This document shows, in pieces, positions 52,783 to 61,721 of a stretch of 64,000 bases of DNA. The stretch is taken from assembly GCA_023146255.1 (NCBI GenBank), contig JAGLCJ010000005.1:186001-250000 (forward strand). The letters run 5' to 3'. Origin of the DNA: Alcanivoracaceae bacterium. Its GTDB lineage: Bacteria > Pseudomonadota > Gammaproteobacteria > Pseudomonadales > Alcanivoracaceae. The notes under the pieces are model-generated. The model was not told where the DNA came from. It made no database searches and saw nothing but the letters and a program-made list of their open reading frames with translations. The position numbers and the translations under genes are program-made. Each line of letters begins with the position of its first letter. Position 1 is the stretch's first letter.

Positions 52783-54061
52783 TAACCTGGATGCTTAAAG
52801 CCCTGCCAGTGCGCAGGGCAACATAATCTGACGGTGCAAGCTCACCAAAATGCTGGTCAAATAGCAGTCGCACGGCAAACCGCAATTCGTCTTGTTGCGG
52901 CCAGCCGTTCAGAGCATAGCCAAGATTGGGTAACTGCCCGGGGTATTGTTCTGGCCGAGACTCCGCCTCGGCATCATCCTGATACACCAGATCCAGTGGA
53001 ATGCCATGTAATGCCGGTGGCACATCCAGCTCTGTCAGCAGCGCAAAGCCCTTACGGCTGTCAAACAGAATCCAGCTTTCATCACTACTCAAGCCCCTGC
53101 GAACCAGCTCCCGCTCATCGTCATCCATCTTGCCATCAACAGTACCGATCAGTGCACCACCGCGGGCCGTTTGCACGGCTGCGCCAAAAAGACGATTACC
53201 GTCAATTGAAACCGAGACCTGCGGATGCTTCAGCGCGCTACGATACAGTGACGGAATACGGGCAAAGGTATGGGCTTCATAATGGTTGGCGTAACGCAAT
53301 GCCTGCACATGCAGCTTCATCATCGGCAGGCCGGCAAAAACCACCCGCGTTTCAAGATGCATGACTGAACGGATCGGCCCAACCCGGAAGCCGGTCATCA
53401 CCGGCCTGAGATTATCGTTATCCAGCGTGACTCTGGGAAAACGGAACAATACGCCGCCGGACATACGCATCTTCAGTGTGTCGATCAACGATGCATCAGC
53501 TCGGCCCAGATAACCACTGTATCCAAGATACTGCCAGTTGAGCTCGTTATCAGGATCCGTGGTCAGGACATACTGGTCGGTTCTGGTGACGCCGGTATGG
53601 GGATCGTGACTGACATAATGACGGGGATCGCGAGCACTATTTCCCGAAACAAGATAAAACGCACGCTCGTTACCTTCCGGCGAGGTCAACCTGATCTCCG
53701 CCAGAATTTCCCCTTGCCTCAGCGCCTTGCTGTCAGCGCCCGGAATGCCGCTGTCACGCAGCATCACCAGCAGCTGATCGGCACCATCGAAAATGCCCGC
53801 CTCACCGAAGCGATTGAAACCGCTCTCGGCAAACCACACCATTTCGACATCGTCCATCTCATCAATCTGGAATGGCACTGGCAAGAACCTGACGCCGTCC
53901 CACACCATCACAGACAGATCTTCCAGGCTGCTGCCGCTTGCCGACGTTAACTCCGCCGGCGTCAACGTCAGCACAGTGTGCTCAAGCGCCCTGCCCTCCT
54001 GTGCTTTAAGCTGGCCTGCCAATGAAAACAGCAACGGTACCAGCATTACCAATCGAATCAT
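52736..54061 (-). CDS. Exported protein of unknown function at the end of the gsp operon
   Basis: A 441-residue protein with a signal peptide (IRLVMLVPLLFSLAGQLKA) and a mostly beta-rich mature part; no family is recognised with confidence. It opens with EHTVLTLTPAELTSASG and includes VWDGVRFLPVPFQIDEMDD, GIFDGADQLLVMLRDSG and a Tyr/Arg-rich middle. Its ATG overlaps the gspM stop (ATGA, 54058-54061), so it is translationally coupled to the T2SS operon, in the place where gspN would stand, but it is almost twice GspN length and shows no GspN features. It could be a secretion substrate or a helper. Confidence 0.65.
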   Translation of the reverse strand: MIRLVMLVPLLFSLAGQLKAQEGRALEHTVLTLTPAELTSASGSSLEDLSVMVWDGVRFLPVPFQIDEMDDVEMVWFAESGFNRFGEAGIFDGADQLLVMLRDSGIPGADSKALRQGEILAEIRLTSPEGNERAFYLVSGNSARDPRHYVSHDPHTGVTRTDQYVLTTDPDNELNWQYLGYSGYLGRADASLIDTLKMRMSGGVLFRFPRVTLDNDNLRPVMTGFRVGPIRSVMHLETRVVFAGLPMMKLHVQALRYANHYEAHTFARIPSLYRSALKHPQVSVSIDGNRLFGAAVQTARGGALIGTVDGKMDDDERELVRRGLSSDESWILFDSRKGFALLTELDVPPALHGIPLDLVYQDDAEAESRPEQYPGQLPNLGYALNGWPQQDELRFAVRLLFDQHFGELAPSDYVALRTGRALSIQVINPSALQSPAVPDRR

Positions 54062-54582
54062 GGGGCTCGCTTCAGCGTTGCGCGCAGATTGATCAGCCCG
54101 GGAGAGCTGGTGGAAGAAAATTCGGCGTTGGCAACACGTACTCCCTGTTCATTTTCCAGCTGCTGCAACCAGCTCAGCACTTCGGCAAAAGGCTGTGCCT
54201 CTATCTGCACACGTACCGTCTGCTCACCTTCCGGACTGAAGCCACGCAACACCACGCCGGAAGCATCGGCACTGCGACTCAGCTGGGCAATCCAGTCAGC
54301 TCCCGTAGCCACGCTGACCTTTGTCTGCACCGCACCACGAACGGCGTTGCTGTTGTCTTCAATCCAGGCTTTCAGCCTGGCATTGCGCTGGTAATCATCA
54401 ACCGCACTCTGGTGACCATGCTGCAACGGCTTCCAAATTAACAACCACGACAAAGTCAGCACCACGGCGATGGCCAATATACGCAGCGCCATTTGCTCTC
54501 GGGGTTCGCGTTGCTCGAACCAGACCCGGGCCGGTGTGAGCCGGCTATGCAGCTGTTCTGTCAGGGATGCAATACTTTTCAT
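54058..54582 (-). CDS. gspM: Type II secretion system inner-membrane protein GspM
   Basis: A 174-residue bitopic protein: short cytoplasmic N-terminus, one helix (ALRILAIAVVLTLSWLLIW, about 31-49), then a periplasmic ferredoxin-like domain ending in LQQLENEQGVRVANAEF and SPGLINLRATLKR, the usual GspM C-terminus. It partners GspL in the inner-membrane platform. ATG 54582 overlaps the gspL stop by one base (TGATG). Confidence 0.85.
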   Translation of the reverse strand: MKSIASLTEQLHSRLTPARVWFEQREPREQMALRILAIAVVLTLSWLLIWKPLQHGHQSAVDDYQRNARLKAWIEDNSNAVRGAVQTKVSVATGADWIAQLSRSADASGVVLRGFSPEGEQTVRVQIEAQPFAEVLSWLQQLENEQGVRVANAEFSSTSSPGLINLRATLKRAP

Positions 54583-55727
54583 CAGGACCCCGTGGTCACA
54601 CGAAGGCGAGCAGTGACACTCTCGCCCTGGCTTCGATAATTGGCAATTTCCGCCTGCAGTCCACCTTCACTGATCCGCCCGCGCAACACCTCAAGGCTGT
54701 CATAGCTGCCAGCCTCGACATCAAGTGTGAGGGAATTATCCCGTTCGTCGTACTGAATACGGCGAGCCGACAATCCAGCCCCTTGCTGTCCTGCCAATGA
54801 CTCACCCACCGGAATCATCAGACCAAGAAAACCACCGCTGGCGCTGCCGCCGAGACGGCCCAGCCTGCTGCGAAACTGATTCTCCAGATAACCCGGCTGC
54901 GCGCTGTCACCAGGGAAAAGCTGGTTATAAAGACTGACAGCCTGAGCCAACTGCTGATCTGCCGCGCTCTGGTAACGCCATATCTGGCCAGCCATCAGCA
55001 ACGCCACCAGAGCAATGCAGGCCGCAGTCAATATGATCAGCTGCTTCCAGCGCCCGGATAACTGTGGCCCACTGCCCTGTTCCACCGGGCGCAAATCACC
55101 CTGCAGCAATTCCACCTGACGTCCGTGCTGAATCGCCGCACGCATTACCGCCATCAACTCCATCACCGGACGGCTCCGATCTTCCAGCTCGCCCAGACCG
55201 AGAACGGCAAGAACCTGCTCGGCCTCTGCCTCCGTAACCGCCAGACCCTGACAGCTATCGGCAAGTATCATCGTCTGCCCTTCAACCGTCAGACGGCACG
55301 GCGACAACTCCACCAGCAACTGGGCATCGACGGCCACCCCGACAACCTGCAGTGAAAGCTCCGCGCATACCTGCAACAGTCGCAGCAATGACTCCTTGTC
55401 GCAGGCCACCACCGGGTAGCGGCCATTGGCCGGACGGCCGCTGGCGAACCAGAACCGCTCTGGCACGCCAATCAGCTGGTCTTCCAGCATCCAGGGCAAA
55501 ACCCGCTGCAGATGCCTTGCCTGGCGCCGGTTGAGGACAACCTCGGTCAGCAGCACATCGGTGACCGACAGCAGCAGTCGAACCGGCCCGCTTATCTGCC
55601 CCGCAGCATCTGCCAGATCGCCCATCCGAACAGCGCCATCAGCACCACTCCAGCGGGCAGCCAGCGTATCGGGTTGCGCGGTTGACAGGGCTCCGGGCGC
55701 CAGCCAGATCAGTGTCGGATCAGCCAT
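54582..55727 (-). CDS. gspL: Type II secretion system protein GspL
   Basis: A 381-residue protein with an actin-like cytoplasmic domain (about 1-230), a transmembrane helix (LIILTAACIALVALLMAGQIW) and a periplasmic domain. LQRVLPWMLEDQLIG and PVVACDKESL are GspL-type segments. It recruits the GspE ATPase to the membrane. It starts 39 bases after gspK and is coupled to gspM. Confidence 0.88.
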   Translation of the reverse strand: MADPTLIWLAPGALSTAQPDTLAARWSGADGAVRMGDLADAAGQISGPVRLLLSVTDVLLTEVVLNRRQARHLQRVLPWMLEDQLIGVPERFWFASGRPANGRYPVVACDKESLLRLLQVCAELSLQVVGVAVDAQLLVELSPCRLTVEGQTMILADSCQGLAVTEAEAEQVLAVLGLGELEDRSRPVMELMAVMRAAIQHGRQVELLQGDLRPVEQGSGPQLSGRWKQLIILTAACIALVALLMAGQIWRYQSAADQQLAQAVSLYNQLFPGDSAQPGYLENQFRSRLGRLGGSASGGFLGLMIPVGESLAGQQGAGLSARRIQYDERDNSLTLDVEAGSYDSLEVLRGRISEGGLQAEIANYRSQGESVTARLRVTTGS

Positions 55728-55766
55728 TCATGTTCTCCTCGGCCTGGTTCCGGCCACGCTGGGATT

Positions 55767-56795
55767 CTAGAGAGTATTGCACGGCGGTTCGAGAGGGCTA
55801 AGTAACGGCACCAGCTGGCGACTGAATACCACGGTCTCAGCATTATCGGGCCGGTAGATCCGGGTCACCAGTCGACTCACCGCATCCCCGGTTTTGACAT
55901 CAATCATGACCTGAAAGAACTCGGACTTTACCGTCAGCATGTTTTCCAGAGCAGTGCGCTGGTCCGGCTGCAACGTGCTGAACGGCGCCTGTGCCAGCAA
56001 CCCGGCAATGTCGGAGATGGCACCCTGCTCACGCTGCTGCAGAATCAGTTGCGTCCCGGCATTGCCGACGGTACTGCTCAATACTGCATCCAGCACCTTG
56101 GCTGGCGCGGTATTTACATTTAGCAAGGTGGTGTTCGGCAACGCGGCCAGATGGCTCCAGAACTCGGCGCCACCGCTGTCTTCGGCATTGAAGGAGCGCA
56201 GCGCACGCAATTCCGACTCGTGCGCGACCGGCAGATTCGGGGTGCGACGGTCTCGATACTCTGCATCCTCGGCACCGTCGATACCGTTAACCAGATTATC
56301 GCTGTCTATCCAGTCGGCCATCTCCATGGCCAGTACACTGGCCTTGGCCGGATCCGGCAAAATGGCCCCGAGCAACTGCTCCAGAAAGCCGATTGCGTCC
56401 TGATTGCGTAGATAGTCAGGGCCCAGTTGTCCGGGCTGCGCCGTTACCAGCCAGTTCAGATTAAAACGGCCCTGCAGATCCTGCACCGAGGCGGTAAAGA
56501 CAGCCCCTTCATAAGGTGTTGGCGGCAAGGTTATGCCCCAGGTATCGGTAACGCAGTCATCGGCCAGCTGATTGTTGCTACGATCTTTTTCCAGATCATC
56601 AATCAGCGCCTGAATAGCCAGCGCCTCGGCTGCCAACGCATATTGATAACGCTGGTCCCAATCGAGCAGGTTCGAGGTCCGGGTGCGGAAATGATCCAGC
56701 CGATAAAGCACTTCCACCGACAACGCCATCAGCACCGCAAACAGCATCAGGACAATAATCAGGGCAGCGCCCTGCTGACGCGATTTCACTGCCAT
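55767..56795 (-). CDS. gspK: Type II secretion minor pseudopilin GspK
   Basis: A 342-residue minor pseudopilin at the pilus tip. The leader ends QQGAALIIVLMLFAVLMALSVEVLYR, with no Glu at position +5, as is normal for GspK. The large globular insert includes LQGRFNLNWLV, WIDSDNLVNGIDGAEDAEYRDR and LNVNTAPAKVL, family signatures with the two-Ca2+ SAM-like domain. The ATG overlaps the gspJ end by 10 bases. Confidence 0.92.
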   Translation of the reverse strand: MAVKSRQQGAALIIVLMLFAVLMALSVEVLYRLDHFRTRTSNLLDWDQRYQYALAAEALAIQALIDDLEKDRSNNQLADDCVTDTWGITLPPTPYEGAVFTASVQDLQGRFNLNWLVTAQPGQLGPDYLRNQDAIGFLEQLLGAILPDPAKASVLAMEMADWIDSDNLVNGIDGAEDAEYRDRRTPNLPVAHESELRALRSFNAEDSGGAEFWSHLAALPNTTLLNVNTAPAKVLDAVLSSTVGNAGTQLILQQREQGAISDIAGLLAQAPFSTLQPDQRTALENMLTVKSEFFQVMIDVKTGDAVSRLVTRIYRPDNAETVVFSRQLVPLLSPLEPPCNTL

Positions 56796-57415
56796 AGGTT
56801 GACCACCGTACGGAAATAGCGGTGCAGGAAAGTGCCATCGGCAAAACCGATTTCCACCTCAACACTTTTCGGCAACGGCATCAGCAATGCAGGTGTGCCC
56901 TGAAGGGAGATATCCGGCCATTGCTCCAGCCACTGCCAGTCAGTGGCGCCTGGCGGCTGATACAGATAGCGCACAGTAAGGCTGTCAACTTCCTCCAGCA
57001 GTACCGTTGTTTCCGGCTCCGTGCCGGACTGGACATCCAGCGCTGGCCAGTAAAGTCGCAGCAACCGGTTTTCCTGCAACCGGTACTCCACCCGCTGCAT
57101 CTGACTGCGCGAACGCAAATCGAAAGGATTGGCCCAGCCAAGCCGGGTCAGGGCAATACCATTTTCAAGAGACAGTATTGCAGGCTGAGGATCGCCCAGA
57201 ATGTCACGTACTGGCCGTGCCACCACCTGTTCGAAATCAAGCGCCAGAAAAGTCATGGCACGTTGTCGTGCTTCCAGTCTGGTGGCTTCGGCGGCAAGTT
57301 TTTCCCGACCATCCGCAGCGGCACGAAAGGTCTCCATCGCCACCATAAACATGCCGGCCAGAATCGCGATGGCCACCACCATTTCAAGCAGCGTGAAGCC
57401 TTGCATGCGCTTCAT
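56786..57415 (-). CDS. gspJ: Type II secretion minor pseudopilin GspJ
   Basis: A 209-residue pseudopilin with a very short leader (MKRMQG) and the cleavage/methylation motif GFTLLEMVVAIAIL. The C-terminal part has SLTVRYLYQPPGATDWQWLEQWP, typical of GspJ. Overlaps gspI by four bases (57412-57415). Confidence 0.92.
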   Translation of the reverse strand: MKRMQGFTLLEMVVAIAILAGMFMVAMETFRAAADGREKLAAEATRLEARQRAMTFLALDFEQVVARPVRDILGDPQPAILSLENGIALTRLGWANPFDLRSRSQMQRVEYRLQENRLLRLYWPALDVQSGTEPETTVLLEEVDSLTVRYLYQPPGATDWQWLEQWPDISLQGTPALLMPLPKSVEVEIGFADGTFLHRYFRTVVNLWQ

Positions 57416-57888
57416 GGTTGCTCTCCAGCGGTGCCGGCGCTACCGCTACCAAACCCTGCAGCAGGGGCGCCGGGATTACCGCCAGCGCCACCTGCTGTGG
57501 CGGCGGTGTATGGCTTGCCCAGCAAGCTGAAAACCGACCAGGTGACCAGCCGCTCCTTACCGGGTTCGGGCTCCGGCCCCACCTCGATATCAACACGACG
57601 GGTGTCCGCGTATGGTCCGCTACTGATCTTGGTCCGCACCATCCAGCGCTCATCATTACGCTCGATGGTTTCATCCTGCACTCCGATCCCGGGCCAGCGC
57701 TGATACACCTGCAGCTCGACCAGCTTGTCGGACGCCACTCGCCAGGCCCGGGTGGTGTCATCAAGACGGGTATGGGCAACGGCGCCTGCGCCAATGGTGT
57801 CGGCCAGCACGATGGCGACACCGGCGAGAATCACCAGTGACACCAGAATCTCAACCAGCGTAAAACCTCGGGAATGGCGACGCGTCAC
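57412..57888 (-). CDS. gspI: Type II secretion minor pseudopilin GspI
   Basis: A 158-residue pseudopilin with the motif RGFTLVEILVSLVILAG. The start is GTG 57888, overlapping the gspH stop in GTGA. The final ~45 residues are Gly/Ala-rich (TAATAGGAGGNPGAPAAGFG), an unusual extension for GspI. GspI nucleates the pseudopilus tip with J and K. Confidence 0.9.
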   Translation of the reverse strand: MTRRHSRGFTLVEILVSLVILAGVAIVLADTIGAGAVAHTRLDDTTRAWRVASDKLVELQVYQRWPGIGVQDETIERNDERWMVRTKISSGPYADTRRVDIEVGPEPEPGKERLVTWSVFSLLGKPYTAATAGGAGGNPGAPAAGFGSGSAGTAGEQP

Positions 57889-58502
57889 GGCTGTTCATCC
57901 TCGGCAATCGAAACGACACCGAGCGCATCAACCGTCAGCTGCCGACGTACGTCAGTGTCCTCATCAATTAGCCGGATGGTGACTGGCGATGCCTCACCAC
58001 TGGGGAAAAAAAACATCTGCGGCGGCTTCGGCTTTTCATCAGGACTGATATCTTCAGCCGTCAGCGCCTCTGCTGCTTCGGCGATGGTCGGGCCCCGATC
58101 ATCGTCATCCTGCTCCAGCTGCCACTCGAGCCGGATGTTGTCCGGCAAGGTCACGGCCTGCAGAGGGGCGGGCAAAGGCATAAAACCTGCCTCGGTGACA
58201 TCAAAGCGCAGCGGCTCCCAGCCAGTGTCAGTAAAGCGCATGGCAAGCAGGTCACCACGAAACAGACTTTGCTCGGTCATCAGCACAACCGTATCTGATA
58301 ATTCAGCCAGCGCTTTGGCGGAAGCGTCCTGGCCACCACCGCGCAAGGCCGCCACCACCACCACCGTGGAGATGGCCACCATCAGGAACACCACAACCAG
58401 TATTTCAAGCAGGGTAAAGCCCGCCTGATTTGTGGCGCCTTGAACGGACTGCCGGCGGCGCAGTTGCTCAGCCCCCGCTTTCGCGCAGGCTGATATCGGC
58501 AT
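57885..58502 (-). CDS. gspH: Type II secretion pseudopilin GspH
   Basis: A 205-residue minor pseudopilin with QAGFTLLEILVVVFLMVAIS. I place the start at ATG 58502, six bases after GAGGG; this overlaps the end of gspG by 35 bases and leaves a 34-residue leader, longer than usual, so a shorter non-ATG start cannot be excluded. A mid-protein acidic loop (LEQDDDDRGPT) and a C-terminal beta region follow. Confidence 0.85.
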   Translation of the reverse strand: MPISACAKAGAEQLRRRQSVQGATNQAGFTLLEILVVVFLMVAISTVVVVAALRGGGQDASAKALAELSDTVVLMTEQSLFRGDLLAMRFTDTGWEPLRFDVTEAGFMPLPAPLQAVTLPDNIRLEWQLEQDDDDRGPTIAEAAEALTAEDISPDEKPKPPQMFFFPSGEASPVTIRLIDEDTDVRRQLTVDALGVVSIAEDEQP

Positions 58503-58929
58503 CGAAACCCTCACCACCCTCACGGCCGTCAGCACCAAGCGAGATCAGATCAAACGGCCCGTTGATACCCGGGCTGATATAAACATAACCATTGTTCCAG
58601 GGATCTTCCGGCACCTTGCTCAGGTACGGCGTGGTCCAGTTGCGGGCATTGTCCGGCTTTTCCACCAGCGCCCGCAGGCCTTCTTCGGAAGTCGGATAAC
58701 GGCCGTTGTGCATGCGGAACATTTCCAGCTGGGTGGAAATCGCATTCATGTTGGCGCGAGCCAGATCCACCCTTGCCTTTTCACTCTGGCCAATGACATT
58801 CGGCACAATAAAGGCCGCGAGCAGGCCAATCAGTGCCACCACCACCAGAATTTCAATCAGGGTAAAGCCCTGCTGGCGCTGTAGTCTGACCCGGGATTGT
58901 TTCGTCATCATCATCTGGTTTCCTGTCAT
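58468..58929 (-). CDS. gspG: Type II secretion major pseudopilin GspG
   Basis: A 153-residue major pseudopilin. The motif QQGFTLIEILVVVALIGLLA is followed by RANMNAISTQLEMFRMHNGRYPTSEEGL and WNNGYVYISPG, both GspG hallmarks, with the calcium-site segment LGADGREGGEG near the C-terminus. It starts 11 bases after gspF. Confidence 0.95.
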   Translation of the reverse strand: MTGNQMMMTKQSRVRLQRQQGFTLIEILVVVALIGLLAAFIVPNVIGQSEKARVDLARANMNAISTQLEMFRMHNGRYPTSEEGLRALVEKPDNARNWTTPYLSKVPEDPWNNGYVYISPGINGPFDLISLGADGREGGEGFDADISLRESGG

Positions 58930-58940
58930 TCCCTGTCCCT

Positions 58941-60164
58941 TTACCGACCGATAAAGGCATTCATTTCCAGCATCGGCAGCACCACCGCCAACACCACCAG
59001 CACCACAAAGCCTGCCATCACCAGCAGCATCAGAGGGCCAAGCAGACCAACCGCTGTTGAGACCGTGGTATTCAGATCCCGTTCCTGATAAATCGCAGCC
59101 CGTGTCAGCATCTGGTCAAGCTCGCCACTGGCTTCACCACTGGCGATCATCTGCACCATCATCGGCGGAAAATAGCCGCTCTTTTCCAGCGCCCGGCTCA
59201 GGTTGCCGCCCTCTCGTACTCTGGCTGCTGCCTCTTTGACCGCGTCGCGGATGGCCAGATTGCCCACTACCTGAGCAGAAATGGCCAGCGCCTCGACCAG
59301 TGGCACGCCAGCCCGGCCGAGAATGCCTAACGTACTTGCCAGCCGGGCACTGTCAGCAGCGCGCAGTACGCCGCCGATCAGAGGCACTGTGACCAGACGC
59401 CTGTGTACCCGTAGTCTGAACGCCGGGTCGCGCATGGCCCGACCGAACAGCACCACCGCCGCAGTGACCAGCAACGCCACCAGCCAGAGCCAGTCGCGGA
59501 AAAAGTCGCTGATGACAATCATGATCCGGGTCAGTAGCGGCAGCACCCGGCCCTGATTGATAAATACCTCCACCATCTTCGGCACCACGTACATCATCAG
59601 CACGGTGATAACGAGGCTGGAGAACACCATGATAAAGGCCGGATAGATCATTGCCTGGGTTACCGAGCGGCCGGTGTCATGCCGGGTTTCCAGATACTCG
59701 GCGAGCTGCTCCAGCACCTGCTCCAGATGACCGCTCTGTTCACCCGCAGCGACCGTGGCCCGGTACATTTCCGGGAAGGCACGGGGAAACTCGGCCAGAC
59801 TGCCGGCCAGACTGTGACCCTCAAGAACTCTGGCCCGAACCGCCAACACGATACGCTCGACCCGCGGCTTGCCCGCCTGACGGGCTACTGCGGTCAGGGA
59901 TTGTTCCACCGGCATCCCGGAGCGAATCAGGGTCGCCAGCTGACGGGTAATCAACGCCTGCTCGGCACCATTCAGGCGGCCACTGGAGGATGAGGAGGAA
60001 AACAGCGGATTGGCAACATGCTTGTCAGCGGTAACAGTGACATCAAGGGCCACCCAGCCCTTGTCACGCAGCTGCTGGCGAACCTGACGCGGACTGTCCG
60101 CCTCAAGCACGCCTTTGCGGACCTTGCCATTGTCATCCAGACAACGATATTCAAACGCGGGCAT
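58941..60164 (-). CDS. gspF: Type II secretion inner-membrane platform protein GspF
   Basis: A 407-residue, three-helix platform protein with two T2SSF repeats. MPAFEYRCLDDNGKVRKGVLEADS, LATLIRSGMPVEQSL, AGEQSGHLEQVLEQLAEYLE and ASGEASGELDQML are characteristic. It converts GspE ATPase action into pilus growth. Confidence 0.95.
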   Translation of the reverse strand: MPAFEYRCLDDNGKVRKGVLEADSPRQVRQQLRDKGWVALDVTVTADKHVANPLFSSSSSSGRLNGAEQALITRQLATLIRSGMPVEQSLTAVARQAGKPRVERIVLAVRARVLEGHSLAGSLAEFPRAFPEMYRATVAAGEQSGHLEQVLEQLAEYLETRHDTGRSVTQAMIYPAFIMVFSSLVITVLMMYVVPKMVEVFINQGRVLPLLTRIMIVISDFFRDWLWLVALLVTAAVVLFGRAMRDPAFRLRVHRRLVTVPLIGGVLRAADSARLASTLGILGRAGVPLVEALAISAQVVGNLAIRDAVKEAAARVREGGNLSRALEKSGYFPPMMVQMIASGEASGELDQMLTRAAIYQERDLNTTVSTAVGLLGPLMLLVMAGFVVLVVLAVVLPMLEMNAFIGR

Positions 60165-60208
60165 CAGCGACGGCCTTTACCGGACTCCATAACAGGGGTG
60201 CCAGCCTA

Positions 60209-61720
60209 TCAGTTTTCCCGGGTGACACGCAGCACTTCCTCAATGCTGGTATCGCCGGCCAGTACCTTGCGCCAGCCATCCATGCGGATACCCGGCGTCG
60301 ACTTCCTGGCATGACGTTCCAGCAGCTGCTCGGCGGCCCGGTCGTGGATCATTTCCCGCAGGGTATCGTCGATCAGCACCAGCTCGTAGATACCGGTTCG
60401 GCCGCGATAGCCGGTCTGATTGCACTGCTCGCAACCAACCGGCCGGAATACCTTGTCGGTATGCCCATCGATCAGGCCGAGCATGGTGCGCTCTGCCTCG
60501 GTGAGGACATGCTCTTCCTTGCAGTGCGGGCACAACAGCCGCACTAGTCGCTGGGCCAGCACACCAAGCAGGCTCGAGGACAGCAGAAACGGTTCGATGC
60601 CCATGTCCTGCAAGCGGGTGACAGCGCCAACCGCGCTATTGGTGTGCAAAGTCGACAGCACCAGGTGACCGGTGAGCGATGCCTGCACGGCGATCTCGGC
60701 GGTTTCCAGATCGCGAATTTCGCCGACCATCACCACATCCGGATCCTGACGCAAAATAGCGCGCAGACCACGGGCGAAGGTCATCTCCACCTTGGTGTTG
60801 ACCTGGGTCTGACCGATACCCTCAAGCTGATATTCGATCGGATCTTCGACGGTGAGGATATTACGCGAGTGATCATTCAGATCGGTCAGGCCGGCATACA
60901 GTGTCGTCGTCTTACCGGAGCCGGTCGGTCCCGTTACCAGAATAATGCCGTGCGGCTTATGAATCAGCTCGCGCATCATCTGATAACACTGGTCGCCCAT
61001 ACCCAGATGAGAAAGCTGTAATCGCCCGGCCTGCTTGTCCAGCAGTCGCAGCACCACCCTCTCACCATTGCTGGACGGCATGGTGGACACCCGCACATCA
61101 ACATCACGGCCGCCCAGACGCAATGAAATCCGGCCATCCTGCGGCACCCGTTTCTCGGCAATGTCGAGCCGGGCCATAACCTTGATACGTGATACCAGCA
61201 GCGGCGCCAGCTCACGACGCGGCGTCAGCACCGTGCGCAGCACGCCGTCGATGCGCATCCGCACGGACAGCCGGCGCTCGAAAGTCTCGATATGGATATC
61301 TGACGCGTTCTCCCGAATCGCCTCCTGCAGCAGGGCATTGATCAGACGAATGATCGGCGCATCGTCTTCCTGTTCCAGCAGATCCGCCGTCTGCGGCAAG
61401 GCGTCGACCAGGCTTGTGAGATCAAGCCCTTCAAGATTGTCCGCCGCTTCTGCGGCAGCGCCACGCTGCTGCTCGTAAACCAGCGCCAGCGTCGCATCAA
61501 AGCGGGTTTCATCCAGTGGCTGCGGCGCCGGCAGCTCACCGAAACGGCGCTGCACCTCCGCCAGCGTGCGCAGAGCCAGCGGGGTACGGCAATAGACCTC
61601 CACGCGATCACCAACCGGCTTCAGCACAATGCCGTGACGCCGGGCAAACGCATAAGGCAGCAGCGAACCACTGTCTTCCAGCAGATCATCCTCTGCTACC
61701 GGTACCGGCTCCATGCTCAT
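60209..61720 (-). CDS. gspE: Type II secretion ATPase GspE
   Basis: A 503-residue hexameric ATPase. N-terminal N1E/N2E domains lead to the core with Walker A GPTGSGKTTTLY, Asp box and Walker B (ILRQDPDVVMVGEIRD), His box (TGHLVLSTLHTN), and the tetra-Cys zinc domain (CPHCKEE and CEQCNQTGYRGRTGIYE). ATG 61720 is one base after the stop of the REC-PAS-PilZ gene. Confidence 0.96.
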   Translation of the reverse strand: MSMEPVPVAEDDLLEDSGSLLPYAFARRHGIVLKPVGDRVEVYCRTPLALRTLAEVQRRFGELPAPQPLDETRFDATLALVYEQQRGAAAEAADNLEGLDLTSLVDALPQTADLLEQEDDAPIIRLINALLQEAIRENASDIHIETFERRLSVRMRIDGVLRTVLTPRRELAPLLVSRIKVMARLDIAEKRVPQDGRISLRLGGRDVDVRVSTMPSSNGERVVLRLLDKQAGRLQLSHLGMGDQCYQMMRELIHKPHGIILVTGPTGSGKTTTLYAGLTDLNDHSRNILTVEDPIEYQLEGIGQTQVNTKVEMTFARGLRAILRQDPDVVMVGEIRDLETAEIAVQASLTGHLVLSTLHTNSAVGAVTRLQDMGIEPFLLSSSLLGVLAQRLVRLLCPHCKEEHVLTEAERTMLGLIDGHTDKVFRPVGCEQCNQTGYRGRTGIYELVLIDDTLREMIHDRAAEQLLERHARKSTPGIRMDGWRKVLAGDTSIEEVLRVTREN

Positions 61721-61721
61721 A

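Noticed and set aside
52736..54061. GspN identity for the gene after gspM
   Set aside because: It is 441 residues against about 250 and has a different pattern; only the position matches.
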